A stretch of DNA of 64,000 nucleotides from JAVVHH01 sp965199665 (GTDB lineage: Bacteria; Pseudomonadota; Alphaproteobacteria; Acetobacterales; Acetobacteraceae), in assembly GCA_965199665.1 (NCBI GenBank), contig OZ241208.1, forward strand, positions 3,224,001 to 3,288,000, read 5' to 3'. Under the pieces are notes generated by a model, which was not told the origin of the DNA, did no database searches, and was given only the letters and a program-made list of their open reading frames with translations. Made by a program: the position numbers and the translations under genes. The stretch's first letter is position 1. The number at the start of each line of letters is the position of its first letter. This document shows, one piece after another, positions 7,860-15,651 of this stretch.

Positions 7860-8939
7860 TCAGGGCCCGGTCGTCCCGGTCGTCGTCCCGGGGGGCCCGG
7901 GGGGATCGAGGGCGCAGGGGGGTTGGAGCAGGCCGTCGTGGAGGCAGGTGGCCAGGGCGGCGGTGAAGGCGCGGGCGCCGGCGGGGGCGAGGTGGGTGCC
8001 GTCGGCGAAGAAGGAGGCGGGCCAGATCGGGACCGCGGGGTCGAGCAGGGTGGCGCCGGTGCGGCGGGCGACGGCGGCGAGGTGGTCGCGGTAGGCGTCG
8101 AGGACGGGGCCGGGCTCCGGGTGGGTGTCGGCGAAGGGCATCATCAGCAGGGCGACGGCGACGCCCCTGCCGCGGAGGGCGGCGATGGCCGCGTCGAGTT
8201 CGGCGGCCTGTAGCGGGGTGACGGTGAAGCGGTCGACGTGCACGGGCGGGTTTTCGGCGCCATTCTCGTAGGGGGCCCAGCCGCGTGACTGGCGGCTGTC
8301 GGCGAGGCGGGCGCGGTTGAGGGCCAGGCGGCCGGCGATGCGGCCGCGGACGAGGCTGGCGAAGGAGAGCGACGGGAAGTGGGTCGCGTAGAGCCAGTCG
8401 CGGACGGGTCCGCCGAGGCGGTCCGGGGTGGGGGTGGCGAGGCTGGCGGTGTCGCCGAGGGCGTCGGCTTGGCTGCGGATGGCGATGGCGTCGGCGAGGG
8501 TGAGGAAGCCGAAGCGGAGGGAGAGCAGCCAGTAGAACTCGCTCAAGGGGCCGAAATGCTCGGGGGCGACGGTGAGCACGGCCTGGCGCGGGAGGGTGGG
8601 GCAGGCCAGGGCGCGATCGACGGCGACGCGGATCTCGACGGCGCTGCCGCCGGCGAAGCCGAAATTGGTGGCGGGGCGGGGAAAGTCGGCGGGGACGACT
8701 CCGGCCTCGAGGCGGGAATCGCCGATGAAGGCGACCTCGCCGAGTTGGCACTCGCGGAGCATGTCGGCCTTGGCGGTCCAGGACGCGTAGCCGCTTTCCA
8801 TGAAGGCGATCGGGACGGTGGCGACGTAGATCCAGACCACGCCGACGACGCTGACGAGCGTGACGAAGAAGAGAATGATGTAGCGACGGAAGACGTTGCC
8901 GACTGGTTGCGGGTCCGGGGTCGGCAAATCGGGGCTCAT
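7860..8939 (-). CDS. Membrane-anchored SGNH/GDSL-type hydrolase
   Basis: A 359-residue protein with one N-terminal membrane helix (about residues 20-42) followed by an extracytoplasmic SGNH-hydrolase-like domain. The nucleophile block is AFIGDSRLEAG (Ser75), and the Asp/His pair is in FFADGTHLAPAG (Asp313, His316). Relatives act on O-acetyl groups or other esters of cell-surface polysaccharides. The target here is unknown. I prefer ATG at 8939 (AAGGCGA upstream) over TTG at 8960. The C-terminus is Pro/Gly/Thr-rich. The gene stands alone. Confidence 0.75.
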   Translation of the reverse strand: MSPDLPTPDPQPVGNVFRRYIILFFVTLVSVVGVVWIYVATVPIAFMESGYASWTAKADMLRECQLGEVAFIGDSRLEAGVVPADFPRPATNFGFAGGSAVEIRVAVDRALACPTLPRQAVLTVAPEHFGPLSEFYWLLSLRFGFLTLADAIAIRSQADALGDTASLATPTPDRLGGPVRDWLYATHFPSLSFASLVRGRIAGRLALNRARLADSRQSRGWAPYENGAENPPVHVDRFTVTPLQAAELDAAIAALRGRGVAVALLMMPFADTHPEPGPVLDAYRDHLAAVARRTGATLLDPAVPIWPASFFADGTHLAPAGARAFTAALATCLHDGLLQPPCALDPPGPPGTTTGTTGP

Positions 8940-9037
8940 GGGCGTTCGCCTTGACGGCAATGTGCGACGAACGCAACCACGGCGTGCAGCGTTAGAACCT
9001 GCTGGCGTCCCCGAGGCATGAAATCCAGCCTAGGTGG

Positions 9038-9274
9038 ATGGCATCTAACACATCCCAGCGAAAGGCGCAGTCAATCATCCTTGCTGCCAAAGCAATCCCG
9101 CCGCGCCATCCAGAGGATGTGGCGGCCGAGGTGCAATTGCGGATTGGCCGCGACGTGTCTCTCAGCATCGCTGCTCAAGCCACACCGGCCGGGCTGGTCG
9201 CTACTGGCGTGCTGGTGTCCTTGATCCTTCTGTCCGTCGCGCCGGTTATCTGGGCGGCGCGGCGGTCGCGATAG
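9038..9274 (+). CDS. Small membrane protein, hypothetical
   Basis: A 78-residue protein with a polar N-terminal half (HPEDVAAEVQLRIGRDVSLS) and one predicted membrane helix near the end (GLVATGVLVSLILLSVAPVIW) followed by basic residues. AGGTGG precedes the ATG. The family is unknown. Confidence 0.45.
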   Translation: MASNTSQRKAQSIILAAKAIPPRHPEDVAAEVQLRIGRDVSLSIAAQATPAGLVATGVLVSLILLSVAPVIWAARRSR

Positions 9275-9317
9275 AGGCGTAACAGTGAGTGAAGGCGGCT
9301 AAGCCTGGCCCGTGTGA

Positions 9318-9431
9318 TCAGGTCACGCTGCAGCTATTATTCTCCTGACCAACTTGGATGATCACCGACAGGAACGGCAGGCCTGACGAGGGTGGCTCGT
9401 AGATCGCCAGCGTTGTAGCCGCAGTTACCAT
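9318..9431 (-). CDS. Possible 37-residue small protein
   Basis: A short frame from the ATG at 9431 with AGGAG seven bases upstream encodes VTAATTLAIYEPPSSGLPFL and a hydrophobic segment. A strong symmetric operator-like site lies about 36 bp upstream (9467-9482). It may be a complete micro-protein or the start of a truncated gene. Confidence 0.35.
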   Translation of the reverse strand: MVTAATTLAIYEPPSSGLPFLSVIIQVGQENNSCSVT

Positions 9432-9466
9432 CAGACACTCCTGACGCGCTGCCGGGAGCTCGGCAG

Positions 9467-9482
9467 TGTACAAGATTGTACA
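9467..9482. promoter_or_regulatory. Symmetric operator-like site
   Basis: Two TGTACA hexamers, each itself palindromic, flank a 4-bp spacer. TetR- and GntR-type repressors bind sites of this shape. The only gene-like frame next to it is the small one starting at 9431. Confidence 0.35.
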
Positions 9483-9992
9483 TCAAACTGTTTCAAGTGT
9501 GAACTTTTCAGTCGGGCTCTGTAGCGACAAAACGAGCCGGTCTCTCCCGGCTGCCTCGGCTAGAGCGCCTACATCATGCAGGCGTGGGGCGCCGTCGACC
9601 CGTGCTTCATCGTCATTGGTTTGGGCGGGGCAACCGAGCCTAGACCCCTGATATGTGGGCCAGATGACCGCCTTCAGAGTAGCGCGGTAAGGTTGCCCAA
9701 CCCTTAACGGAGCGGGCTGTTAACTGCCCCCAGCGGGCGACGCCACCATGACGCGAACACGTGCCGCTCTGATGGTGTGAGCAGCTGGTTGTACTATCTC
9801 GACAGATGGCCGCAACGGGTCCATCCGCGGCGTCCACGCCGTGCGTTGGGCCGTGCACGGCTGACCATCACTGGAGGTGTAGAAGCGCCCTGAGCCTGCT
9901 GAACGCCGCTCAACCACAACCACATTCGGCAGGATCAGGAGGAGCGCGCCTATAGTCAGTAAGTGCACAGCGCCCCCGTCTTTTAGCGGTGC
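9483..9992. other. Intergenic region, no supported gene
   Basis: About 500 bp. A minus-strand frame (9720-9968) begins with a hydrophobic stretch but continues as unlikely sequence and has no ribosome binding site. A short stretch at 9536-9565 resembles the hairpin part of the 115-bp repeat. Nothing else is recognised. Confidence 0.4.
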
Positions 9993-10258
9993 TTAGTAGC
10001 GGGGCGTCACGTAGCCAGGCTGACCCGTATACGGATTGGTGTTCCCTCGCGTGCTCCAGTTGTCGTGAATGGTGCCGTTTGGGTTCGTTTGCATATGCGG
10101 CTGCACATAGGTGCCGTTATGGTTCGTGTAGCCCTGGGTTTGATGCTGCCCAGATGATCCGTAACCTCCATAGCTCGACCAGCCCTGCGCAACGGCCGAG
10201 CCCGACGCACCGCAAAGCACGAGAAAAGCACGAGAAAAGCAGTGACGATCTTGATCAT
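9993..10258 (-). pseudogene. Small exported protein broken by an 11-bp tandem duplication
   Basis: The ATG at 10258 opens a signal peptide (MIKIVTAFLVL) that runs out of frame. The same strand then encodes, in another frame, LCGASGSAVAQGW and a mature domain rich in Tyr, Asn and Gly (YTNHNGTYVQPHMQTNPNG, NPYTGQPGYVTPRY) ending at 9993. GCACGAGAAAA occurs twice in tandem on the plus strand (10217-10227, 10228-10238). Removing one copy joins the frames into a perfect signal peptide with an AVA cleavage site. The family of NGTYV..PH..TNPN proteins is widespread in this group. Confidence 0.7.
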
Positions 10259-10403
10259 GCTTCGGACTGCCTAGGGTGTGTTTCGGCTCCAACGCTATCG
10301 GATTTCGTCGTATAATCAAGGGCGCCCGCTCGTTCTGGGCGACATGCCCAAATTAGAGCTACCTTAGGTTGCAATGGCCAGGAGCCTGTGTAATCGTCCT
10401 TAC

Positions 10404-10477
10404 GCCGAGGTAGCTCAATGTTAGAGCACCGCTTTTGTAAAGCGGAGGCGGAGGTTCAATTCCTTCCCTCGGCACCA
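10404..10477 (+). tRNA. tRNA-Thr (anticodon TGT)
   Basis: A complete cloverleaf with encoded CCA. The acceptor stem GCCGAGG/CCTCGGC pairs perfectly, the D arm is GCTC/GAGC, and the anticodon stem CCGCT/AGCGG carries loop TTTGTAA with anticodon TGT. The T arm is GGAGG/CCTTC with loop TTCAATT. It sits within mobile-element-rich DNA; tRNA 3' ends are common integration sites, but no second copy of the 3' end was noticed in the window. Confidence 0.97.
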
Positions 10478-10583
10478 AGCGCAGTCGGCGGGAGATCTGT
10501 CACTCGGCCTCACTGGCTAGCGTCTCCCCGAAACGATAAAAGAGGCAGCGAGCAGCACCTAGGTTGGAGCCTTGCAATCACGG

Positions 10584-10709
10584 TCAGCGAAACAAAAAGT
10601 AGGCGACCAGACCGACAAGGATCCAGAACGGCGCCATCAGCAGGGTTCCCCTCAGTATGCCCCTAAGCGGGACTGGGTGAGGCATCCACTTCTCGTCTTT
10701 GGTAAGCAT
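10584..10709 (-). CDS. 41-residue membrane micro-protein
   Basis: From the ATG at 10709, with CGGAG upstream, the frame encodes a short polar start (MLTKDEKWMPHPVPLRG) and one long hydrophobic helix (LMAPFWILVGLVAYFLF). Length and layout suit a single-pass inner-membrane small protein. The function is unknown. Confidence 0.5.
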   Translation of the reverse strand: MLTKDEKWMPHPVPLRGILRGTLLMAPFWILVGLVAYFLFR

Positions 10710-10737
10710 TTCGGCTCCGATCTGTCTTGACGCGGGA

Positions 10738-11028
10738 TCAGTGCGCCTTTGCAGGGACAACAAGGCCTAAGTAAATCGCGCTTACGAACAACATTCCCCC
10801 GGCTGGTGACATGCAAGACAGGACCGGCGTGGTTTTTCTTGCATCCATCTGCAGATGCTGTCCGCTGTTAGGCAGCATGCAAAGCCGGTCACTGATTTGC
10901 CATTGCGAGAGTGGAACCCGGGTACCTGTCACCGGGCATGTGAGGCACATATCCGGAGAATGACGCTGCATGAAAGCGTGGATGATCGGTATGTCGGCAG
11001 AGGTCAGTTTGCCGCTTTCGTCAGGCAT
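10738..11028 (-). CDS. Hypothetical protein with C-terminal hydrophobic helix
   Basis: A 96-residue frame with an acidic start (MPDESGKLTSADIPIIHAF), several Cys residues and a C-terminal hydrophobic segment (MLFVSAIYLGLVVP). I recognise no family. It could be a chance frame. Confidence 0.3.
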   Translation of the reverse strand: MPDESGKLTSADIPIIHAFMQRHSPDMCLTCPVTGTRVPLSQWQISDRLCMLPNSGQHLQMDARKTTPVLSCMSPAGGMLFVSAIYLGLVVPAKAH

Positions 11029-11135
11029 CGGGTGCTGATCCTACACTTGCATCCATACTGCTGTAATCGAGGGCTGCTCAGCGCAGCCGCAGGCCGGTAT
11101 CCCGCCATTCTCGTCAACGAACTCGACGCTGGCCT

Positions 11136-11546
11136 TCATTGTTTGCTGAAGACAGCGTCGCAACGTCGCACTTCAACGCGTGAGCCGGTCCCGCTCGATC
11201 CGGAGAACCGGGCCTGCATATGAAAGCCGTAGGGTGTCGCTGGCATAGACCGGCCCACCACATAGCTCGGATCGCCGGTGAGGCCATGACCTTTCAGCAA
11301 GGCGCTGCCGTCCGGCTGAATGGATCCGTCTAGGGCCAAGAAGCCTGCGTCGCCAACCGCTCCGACTTGACCGTGCATCGTCCCGCCTCGGACGCTCGCT
11401 TCGAAGCGTCGCGTGTAACCCGCCGTTCCGCCGGGCGTTGCTGGGCAACTGAAAACCACTCCCCAGGCGCCGTCGAATGGGCCGGTTGGCTGCGCCAAGG
11501 CGGTCGAAGTGAAGCCAGCGAGCAAGGCGAGCAACAATGGTTTCAT
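11136..11546 (-). CDS. Small secreted protein, hypothetical
   Basis: A 136-residue protein with a clear Sec signal peptide (MKPLLLALLAGFTSTALA, then QPTGP). The mature part contains FDGAWGVVFSCP and two Cys residues that could form a disulphide. It resembles small periplasmic proteins of Acetobacteraceae and Methylobacterium that share the DGxW start, but has no assigned function. Confidence 0.65.
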   Translation of the reverse strand: MKPLLLALLAGFTSTALAQPTGPFDGAWGVVFSCPATPGGTAGYTRRFEASVRGGTMHGQVGAVGDAGFLALDGSIQPDGSALLKGHGLTGDPSYVVGRSMPATPYGFHMQARFSGSSGTGSRVEVRRCDAVFSKQ

Positions 11547-11615
11547 TTTTCCGCCTTCCGGAGCCTGACCCCAGCCCTGCCCCCGTTCTCGTCAACGAAC
11601 TCGACGCCTGCCACC

Positions 11616-11816
11616 TCAGTCACTTGGGAAGGTGTCCACCACCGCCCGCGCCATGGCGTACGTGACTTGATCGACAAAGGCACATTCGCCTTGTGCCACC
11701 ATCTCACGCAACGCGCTCTGAGCGGCCAGCGCTGGGCCGGGTGAGGGCGTGTTCGCTCGATCCAGCAGGGATTGCACGTCGACAGAATTCAGCTTGTCAT
11801 CAGTGTCCGGCATCAC
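11616..11816 (-). CDS. Small hypothetical protein, operon partner of 11813-12211
   Basis: A 66-residue acidic protein (DDKLNSVDVQSLLDRA, ALREMVAQGECAFVDQV). Its ATG overlaps the stop of the upstream gene as ATGA, so translation is probably coupled. No family recognised. Confidence 0.5.
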   Translation of the reverse strand: MMPDTDDKLNSVDVQSLLDRANTPSPGPALAAQSALREMVAQGECAFVDQVTYAMARAVVDTFPSD

Positions 11817-12211
11817 CTTTCTCCTTCAGCTAAGTTCGAAACTGAGCTCGTTGGTGTCTGTGAAAGTCGCGTTTCAGAGTAGGAGACTACGCCTCCCTTT
11901 CGACACATGAAACATTGCTCCCGAAGCGTCCAATTCGGGTATGCTTGCAGCCGAGACCTGGGTGAGATGGAGACCCCCCAACAGGAAGCCTGAGTTAACC
12001 CTCCTCGATCCCACGCCTCCACCACATTGTGCCACCAGAACGGCGACGGCCCACCGCGCCTCAGCCCGGTCGGCAGCATGGCCCGTAGATCCTCGAGCGT
12101 GTCGGCCACCAGCTCGCCGCCTTCCTGCCGTCCACCGGACCGGTCCGCTACGACGGCCCAGGCGACCACGTTCCCCGGGTGATCCGCGTGCTCGGCACTC
12201 ACCAGCCACAT
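11813..12211 (-). CDS. Conserved small protein of unknown function
   Basis: A 132-residue protein. The first ~70 residues (ADRSGGRQEGGELVA, TLEDLRAMLP, SPFWWHNVVEAW) are conserved in the broken copy at 5439-5642. The remaining tail is not shared and contains an odd C-x2-C pair. The ATGA overlap with the next gene supports the long form. Similar short proteins with an EHADHPG-type start are common in Alphaproteobacteria without known function. Confidence 0.6.
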   Translation of the reverse strand: MWLVSAEHADHPGNVVAWAVVADRSGGRQEGGELVADTLEDLRAMLPTGLRRGGPSPFWWHNVVEAWDRGGLTQASCWGVSISPRSRLQAYPNWTLREQCFMCRKGGVVSYSETRLSQTPTSSVSNLAEGER

Positions 12212-12319
12212 GACCCACTGACCCGCGGCGACGCAGCGCTGCTGATCGCCCGCACGTCTTCGGCCGTTATGGCTTGCGGCTCTGCCGCCGTCATCGCGCT
12301 CATTCCGTTGCTGGCCTCC

Positions 12320-12667
12320 TCAACCGGCGTCGCAGCTGCGCCGCCGCAGGTGGTAGGATGGCTGTCGCTCCTTGGTGTGAAGCGGCAGCGTCCAGACCTC
12401 GTTTCCGCCACCCACCTCGGGCGCAGAGCGGCCGTGGCTCGTCGCGCACAGGTAAATCTCGTCGGGCCCGCGGTAGCAGCCGTGGCAGGTCAGTCGGAGA
12501 GCCAGATCGGCCAAGGTGGCTGCCGCCAACTGCCGGTCTTTTGCCACCAAGCCGAGGGCGATCACCCGGTGGTCGCCGCACCCACAGGACACGTCGAGGA
12601 AATGGTCGCGCATTGAGCGGACCTGGGCGGCAAGCGCGAGGGCGCGGTCATAGGGCGGCTCCTGCAT
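12320..12667 (-). CDS. Cys-rich conserved hypothetical protein
   Basis: A 115-residue protein with a DVSCGCGDH block and a CHGCYRGP block about 35 residues later. This spacing suggests a small metal-binding knuckle. The rest (RALALAAQVRSMRDHFLD) is helical. It is encoded 108 bp upstream of the 12211 gene on the same strand. Relatives accompany that gene family in other Alphaproteobacteria, to my recollection. Function unknown. Confidence 0.55.
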   Translation of the reverse strand: MQEPPYDRALALAAQVRSMRDHFLDVSCGCGDHRVIALGLVAKDRQLAAATLADLALRLTCHGCYRGPDEIYLCATSHGRSAPEVGGGNEVWTLPLHTKERQPSYHLRRRSCDAG

Positions 12668-12676
12668 GCTAGAACG

Positions 12677-12791
12677 AATCCAGAACTACCGCGTGATGTC
12701 GAGTCCCGTTTTCAGGATTGGCAAGACGGGGGATGATGCCGGTTCTCTTCCGGCTGCCTCGGCCTGACGGCTTAAATGGCGTCGCCGATGG
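12677..12791. repeat. 115-bp repeat, copy 2 (interrupted by IS3 insertion)
   Basis: Counterpart of 7500-7614. The IS3 element begins exactly at its end, and its last four bases form the left half of the target duplication. Confidence 0.7.
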
Positions 12792-12852
12792 TGACCTTGC
12801 CCCCTGAAATGCCCCCGTTCTGAAGTTAGGGTCCGTCATCAGGAGACGGACG

Positions 12853-13119
12853 ATGAAGCGGTCAAGGTTCACGCAAGAGCAGATCATCGGCGTGTTGAAG
12901 GAGCACCAGGCAGGCGCGACGGCGGCTGATCTGTGCCGCAAGCACGGCATCAGCGACGCAACGTTCTACACGTGGCGGTCGAAATACGGCGGCATGGAAG
13001 TGTCGGACGCACGCAAGCTGAAGGGGCTCGAGGAAGAGAACGCCAAGCTCAAGAGGCTGCTTGCCGAGCAGATGCTGGACGTGGCGACGCTAAAGGAGAT
13101 GCTGGCAAAAAACTTCTGA
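12853..13119 (+). CDS. IS3 transposase OrfA
   Basis: An 88-residue helix-turn-helix protein (RFTQEQIIGVLKEHQAG, DLCRKHGISDATFYTWRSKY) with a leucine-zipper-like C-terminus. It recognises the element ends. The heptamer A_AAA_AAC at 13107-13113, just before its stop, is a canonical -1 slippery site and would yield the OrfAB fusion that is the active transposase. Confidence 0.92.
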   Translation: MKRSRFTQEQIIGVLKEHQAGATAADLCRKHGISDATFYTWRSKYGGMEVSDARKLKGLEEENAKLKRLLAEQMLDVATLKEMLAKNF

Positions 13120-13967
13120 CGCCCGGCTCGCGGCGTGCGGCCGCGACCTGGGCGATGGAGCAGAAGAACTACTCGCAGCGGCGTGCGTGCGGGTTGGTCG
13201 GCCTAGAGCCGAAGACCTACCGGTATGCCTCCAAACGATCCGGCGATGACGAGATCCGGGCCCGATTGCGCGTGCTGGCCGCTGAGCGACGGCGGTTCGG
13301 CTATCGGCGGCTGCATATTCTGCTGGCGCGTGACGGTGTGCGGCTGAACCACAAGCGGCTGTTCCGGCTCTACCGCGAGGAGAAGCTCGGAGTGCGCAAG
13401 CGGGGCGGCCGGAAACGAGCATTGGGAACGCGCTCGCCCATGGCTCTGCCGGAGGCGGCCAACCAGCGCTGGTCACTGGACTTCGTATCCGACGCGCTGT
13501 CCAACGGGCGCCGGTTCAGGGTGCTGGCCGTCGTGGACGACTTTACCCGTGAGTGCCTCGGCCTCGTCGCTGACACCTCATTGTCCGGCTTGCGGGTCGG
13601 TCGTGAACTCGACCGGATCGTCCAGTGGCGCGGTTGCCGTCCGGTGATGATCGTCAGCGACAACGGAACGGAGCTGACGTCGCACGCGATCCTACGCTGG
13701 CAGGAAAACCGTGGGGTGCTGTGGCACTACATTGCGCCGGGAAAGCCGCAGCAGAATGGGTTCGTGGAAAGCTTCAACGGCCGGTTCCGGGATGAATGCC
13801 TGAACGAGCACTTATTCAGCAGCCTGGCCGCGGCACGCCGGATCATCGAAGCATGGAGGGTCGACTACAACACCGAGCGCCCACACACGAGCCTCGACGG
13901 GTTCACCCCAGCAGCCTTTGCAGCCCGCCCCAACCAGGGGCATACGGAGAACGGATTCTGCTTATGA
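13107..13967 (+). CDS. IS3 transposase OrfB (catalytic, made by -1 frameshift)
   Basis: The frame continues from the slippery site to TGA at 13965-13967. It holds the rve integrase core: first Asp in SLDFVSDAL, second Asp in IVSDNGTELTS, Glu in FVESFNGRFRDECLNEH. An in-frame ATG at 13155 could allow separate OrfB synthesis. Confidence 0.92.
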   Translation, partial: KKLLTPGSRRAAATWAMEQKNYSQRRACGLVGLEPKTYRYASKRSGDDEIRARLRVLAAERRRFGYRRLHILLARDGVRLNHKRLFRLYREEKLGVRKRGGRKRALGTRSPMALPEAANQRWSLDFVSDALSNGRRFRVLAVVDDFTRECLGLVADTSLSGLRVGRELDRIVQWRGCRPVMIVSDNGTELTSHAILRWQENRGVLWHYIAPGKPQQNGFVESFNGRFRDECLNEHLFSSLAAARRIIEAWRVDYNTERPHTSLDGFTPAAFAARPNQGHTENGFCL

Positions 13968-13993
13968 ACGAGGGCATGTTGGGGGCAGGGTCA

Positions 13994-14414
13994 ATGGTTA
14001 AGAGCGTTGGCACGATCACCAAGGTCGCCGCCCTGGCGCCGCAGGTCGGGGACGAGAAGCATGGGCCACCAACTGCGTGGACGGCACGGCCCACACCCTC
14101 TGACAGGGCCAGTGCTGGGGAGGATGAGCAGCAGACCCTGGCTTTGATGCGCCTGGGCCAGCTCCCGGTGTCCAGAGGGTAAAGGGCCGCCGGCGAACGT
14201 CTCGAGCCGAGCCCGATGCTCTTCGGTGGCCGCCGGAAGTCCAGCACGCAATTACAGGCAGGCTGCAACATCCTCCAGGCTCTATCGCCGCTCACCGACG
14301 CATGCAGACCTTCCGAGGGTTTTGTTGCCTTTTTAATAACCATTTTGGTGGCTTATCTCCATCGTGGACGGGGGCCTCAGGTCGCCCCCGATTGAAATCG
14401 ACGGAGAAACACTG
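13994..14414. other. Intergenic region with a leader hairpin
   Basis: No gene is supported between the IS3 element and the lipoprotein. CGGGGGC (14369-14375) and GCCCCCG (14384-14390) form a strong hairpin 24 bp before the lipoprotein ATG, probably in its untranslated leader. Open frames at 13994-14251 look like remnants and match nothing I know. Confidence 0.4.
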
Positions 14415-14672
14415 ATGCCTTTGTCCTTCTTCCGTGTAACTGGAGCGGTGCTTGCTCTCTGCGCTCTTGCCGCTTGCACCCAGCGAGACCCGTTGAACAC
14501 CGCCGGTCGTCCAGACGGCACGCCCGGCAATCCGCCCGGTACGGCTGCTTCGCGCAGCTTTGACCGCGCGGCCGGAACCGACACTTCGGGTGCCTATCCG
14601 AACCAGGCTGACGGCACCCGCTCCAATCCTCGCGGTACTGCAGTTAGCCGTACGCTGGGCACGACCAAGTAA
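14415..14672 (+). CDS. Small lipoprotein
   Basis: An 85-residue lipoprotein: signal peptide MPLSFFRVTGAVLALCALAAC with lipobox LAAC, so Cys is the acylated residue. The mature chain is rich in Gly, Thr and Pro, with two related segments (RPDGTPGNPPGTAASRSF and QADGTRSNPRGTAVSRTL). GGAG lies 9 bp before the chosen ATG; a longer frame from 14364 lacks a signal. Role unknown, probably envelope-associated. Confidence 0.7.
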   Translation: MPLSFFRVTGAVLALCALAACTQRDPLNTAGRPDGTPGNPPGTAASRSFDRAAGTDTSGAYPNQADGTRSNPRGTAVSRTLGTTK

Positions 14673-14763
14673 CTTCAAAAAGGAGCCCACTTTGAGAATC
14701 ATTTCTCTCGAGGTGGGCACCGCCACGTATGGGCCCTAGCCGAATGCTTTGGAGTTTTAGCCG

Positions 14764-15039
14764 ATGACCGACAGCTTGGCTTGCATCCACCACCTGATTG
14801 AGGACACGGCTGAAAAGCCAACTAACCAAATTGATGATATCTATCGTAGCTCAAGCGACGATCTTTGGCAGTTGATCCGGCAAGCTTCAACTGGACGAAT
14901 TCTGGTTCGCCACACACCCAACGCTTCCTCCGGAGGCGTGATGTCGGAAGTGTCCGTCGAAGAGTTCTTGGCGATTAACGGATCAGGTCCCGAACACGGG
15001 GCGCTTCGTCTGCTGCTGGAGAAGGTCACCACAGTTTAG
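14764..15039 (+). CDS. Conserved small protein, paralogue of 25599-25865
   Basis: A 91-residue protein. Residues ~25-88 (IYRSSSDDLWQLIRQ, RILVRHTPNASSGG, VEEFLAINGSGPEHGALR) align closely with the protein at 25599-25865. The pattern has no enzyme motif; the conserved R-H and NGxGPEH could be a binding surface. This family is common in Rhizobiales and Acetobacteraceae without known function. Confidence 0.65.
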   Translation: MTDSLACIHHLIEDTAEKPTNQIDDIYRSSSDDLWQLIRQASTGRILVRHTPNASSGGVMSEVSVEEFLAINGSGPEHGALRLLLEKVTTV

Positions 15040-15098
15040 GCGAGTTAGAACAGGTCGGCGGCGGCACACCAAAACAGTACCTCGACATAGGTCGGCTC

Positions 15099-15416
15099 TT
15101 AAACCGGAGCGAACCGCCGTGTGACAGGCGCAAGTGCGCGCTCAACAGCCGCCGGTTCGCGGTCGATCACCTGTAGGTAGGACCGCGCGGTTTGGTCCGG
15201 TCGCCTGCGACCCTGCTCCCAGTCGCGAAGAGTGCTGATGCCCAAACCAAACCGGCAGGCGAAAGCGTCCTGGCTCAAACCAAGTCTTTGTCGGATTGCG
15301 CGTACGTCAGTTGCAGCTGAGGCTGGGTGGACGGGTGCGATCGCCTCGTGAAGAGTGGTCGCGCTTCCTCTTACGAAATCAGCCATATCGTCGATGACGT
15401 CGACCTTTCTGGTCAT
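15099..15416 (-). CDS. XRE-family antitoxin-like regulator (NadS/HigA type), orphan
   Basis: A 105-residue protein with a helix-turn-helix (RQRLGLSQDAFACRFGLGI, STLRDWEQGRRRPD) and the typical C-terminal SYLQVIDREPAAVERAL of antitoxins paired with RelE/HigB toxins. The toxin gene would normally lie just upstream on the same strand (15417-15700). No toxin-like frame survives there, so the antitoxin appears orphaned. Confidence 0.75.
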   Translation of the reverse strand: MTRKVDVIDDMADFVRGSATTLHEAIAPVHPASAATDVRAIRQRLGLSQDAFACRFGLGISTLRDWEQGRRRPDQTARSYLQVIDREPAAVERALAPVTRRFAPV

Positions 15417-15651
15417 CGTGCTGCCTCTTTTCGGCTGTCAATCTTCCGCACCGGATCGCATCGCTGTTCTGGTGTCTGACGCTGGCAATCTCGCGCAAGC
15501 TGACACTCTTGCACATCGAACTTTACGTTACCGGTTGCGCTCATCGCTCGGTTTCGCGTTACGGCATTCTGCCGTTAACTCCGCGATGTCATCTCGACGG
15601 TCGTGGTTCGCCAGGACAGCAATCGCTAGACGGTTGAGTTTCGCACTCTAG

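Larger units (their letters stand above)
12792..13993 (+). mobile_element. Complete IS3-family element (IS407-like group)
   Basis: A 1202-bp element bounded by imperfect inverted repeats. The left end begins TGACCTTGCCCCCTGAAATG and the right end is GGGCATGTTGGGGGCAGGGTCA read on the plus strand, split as GGGCATGTTGG and GGGCAGGGTCA. The bases ATGG flank it on both sides (12788-12791 and 13994-13997), a 4-bp target duplication as expected for the IS407 group. It carries orfA and orfB joined by a slippery heptamer. All features for transposition look intact. Three decayed relatives are in the window. Confidence 0.9.
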
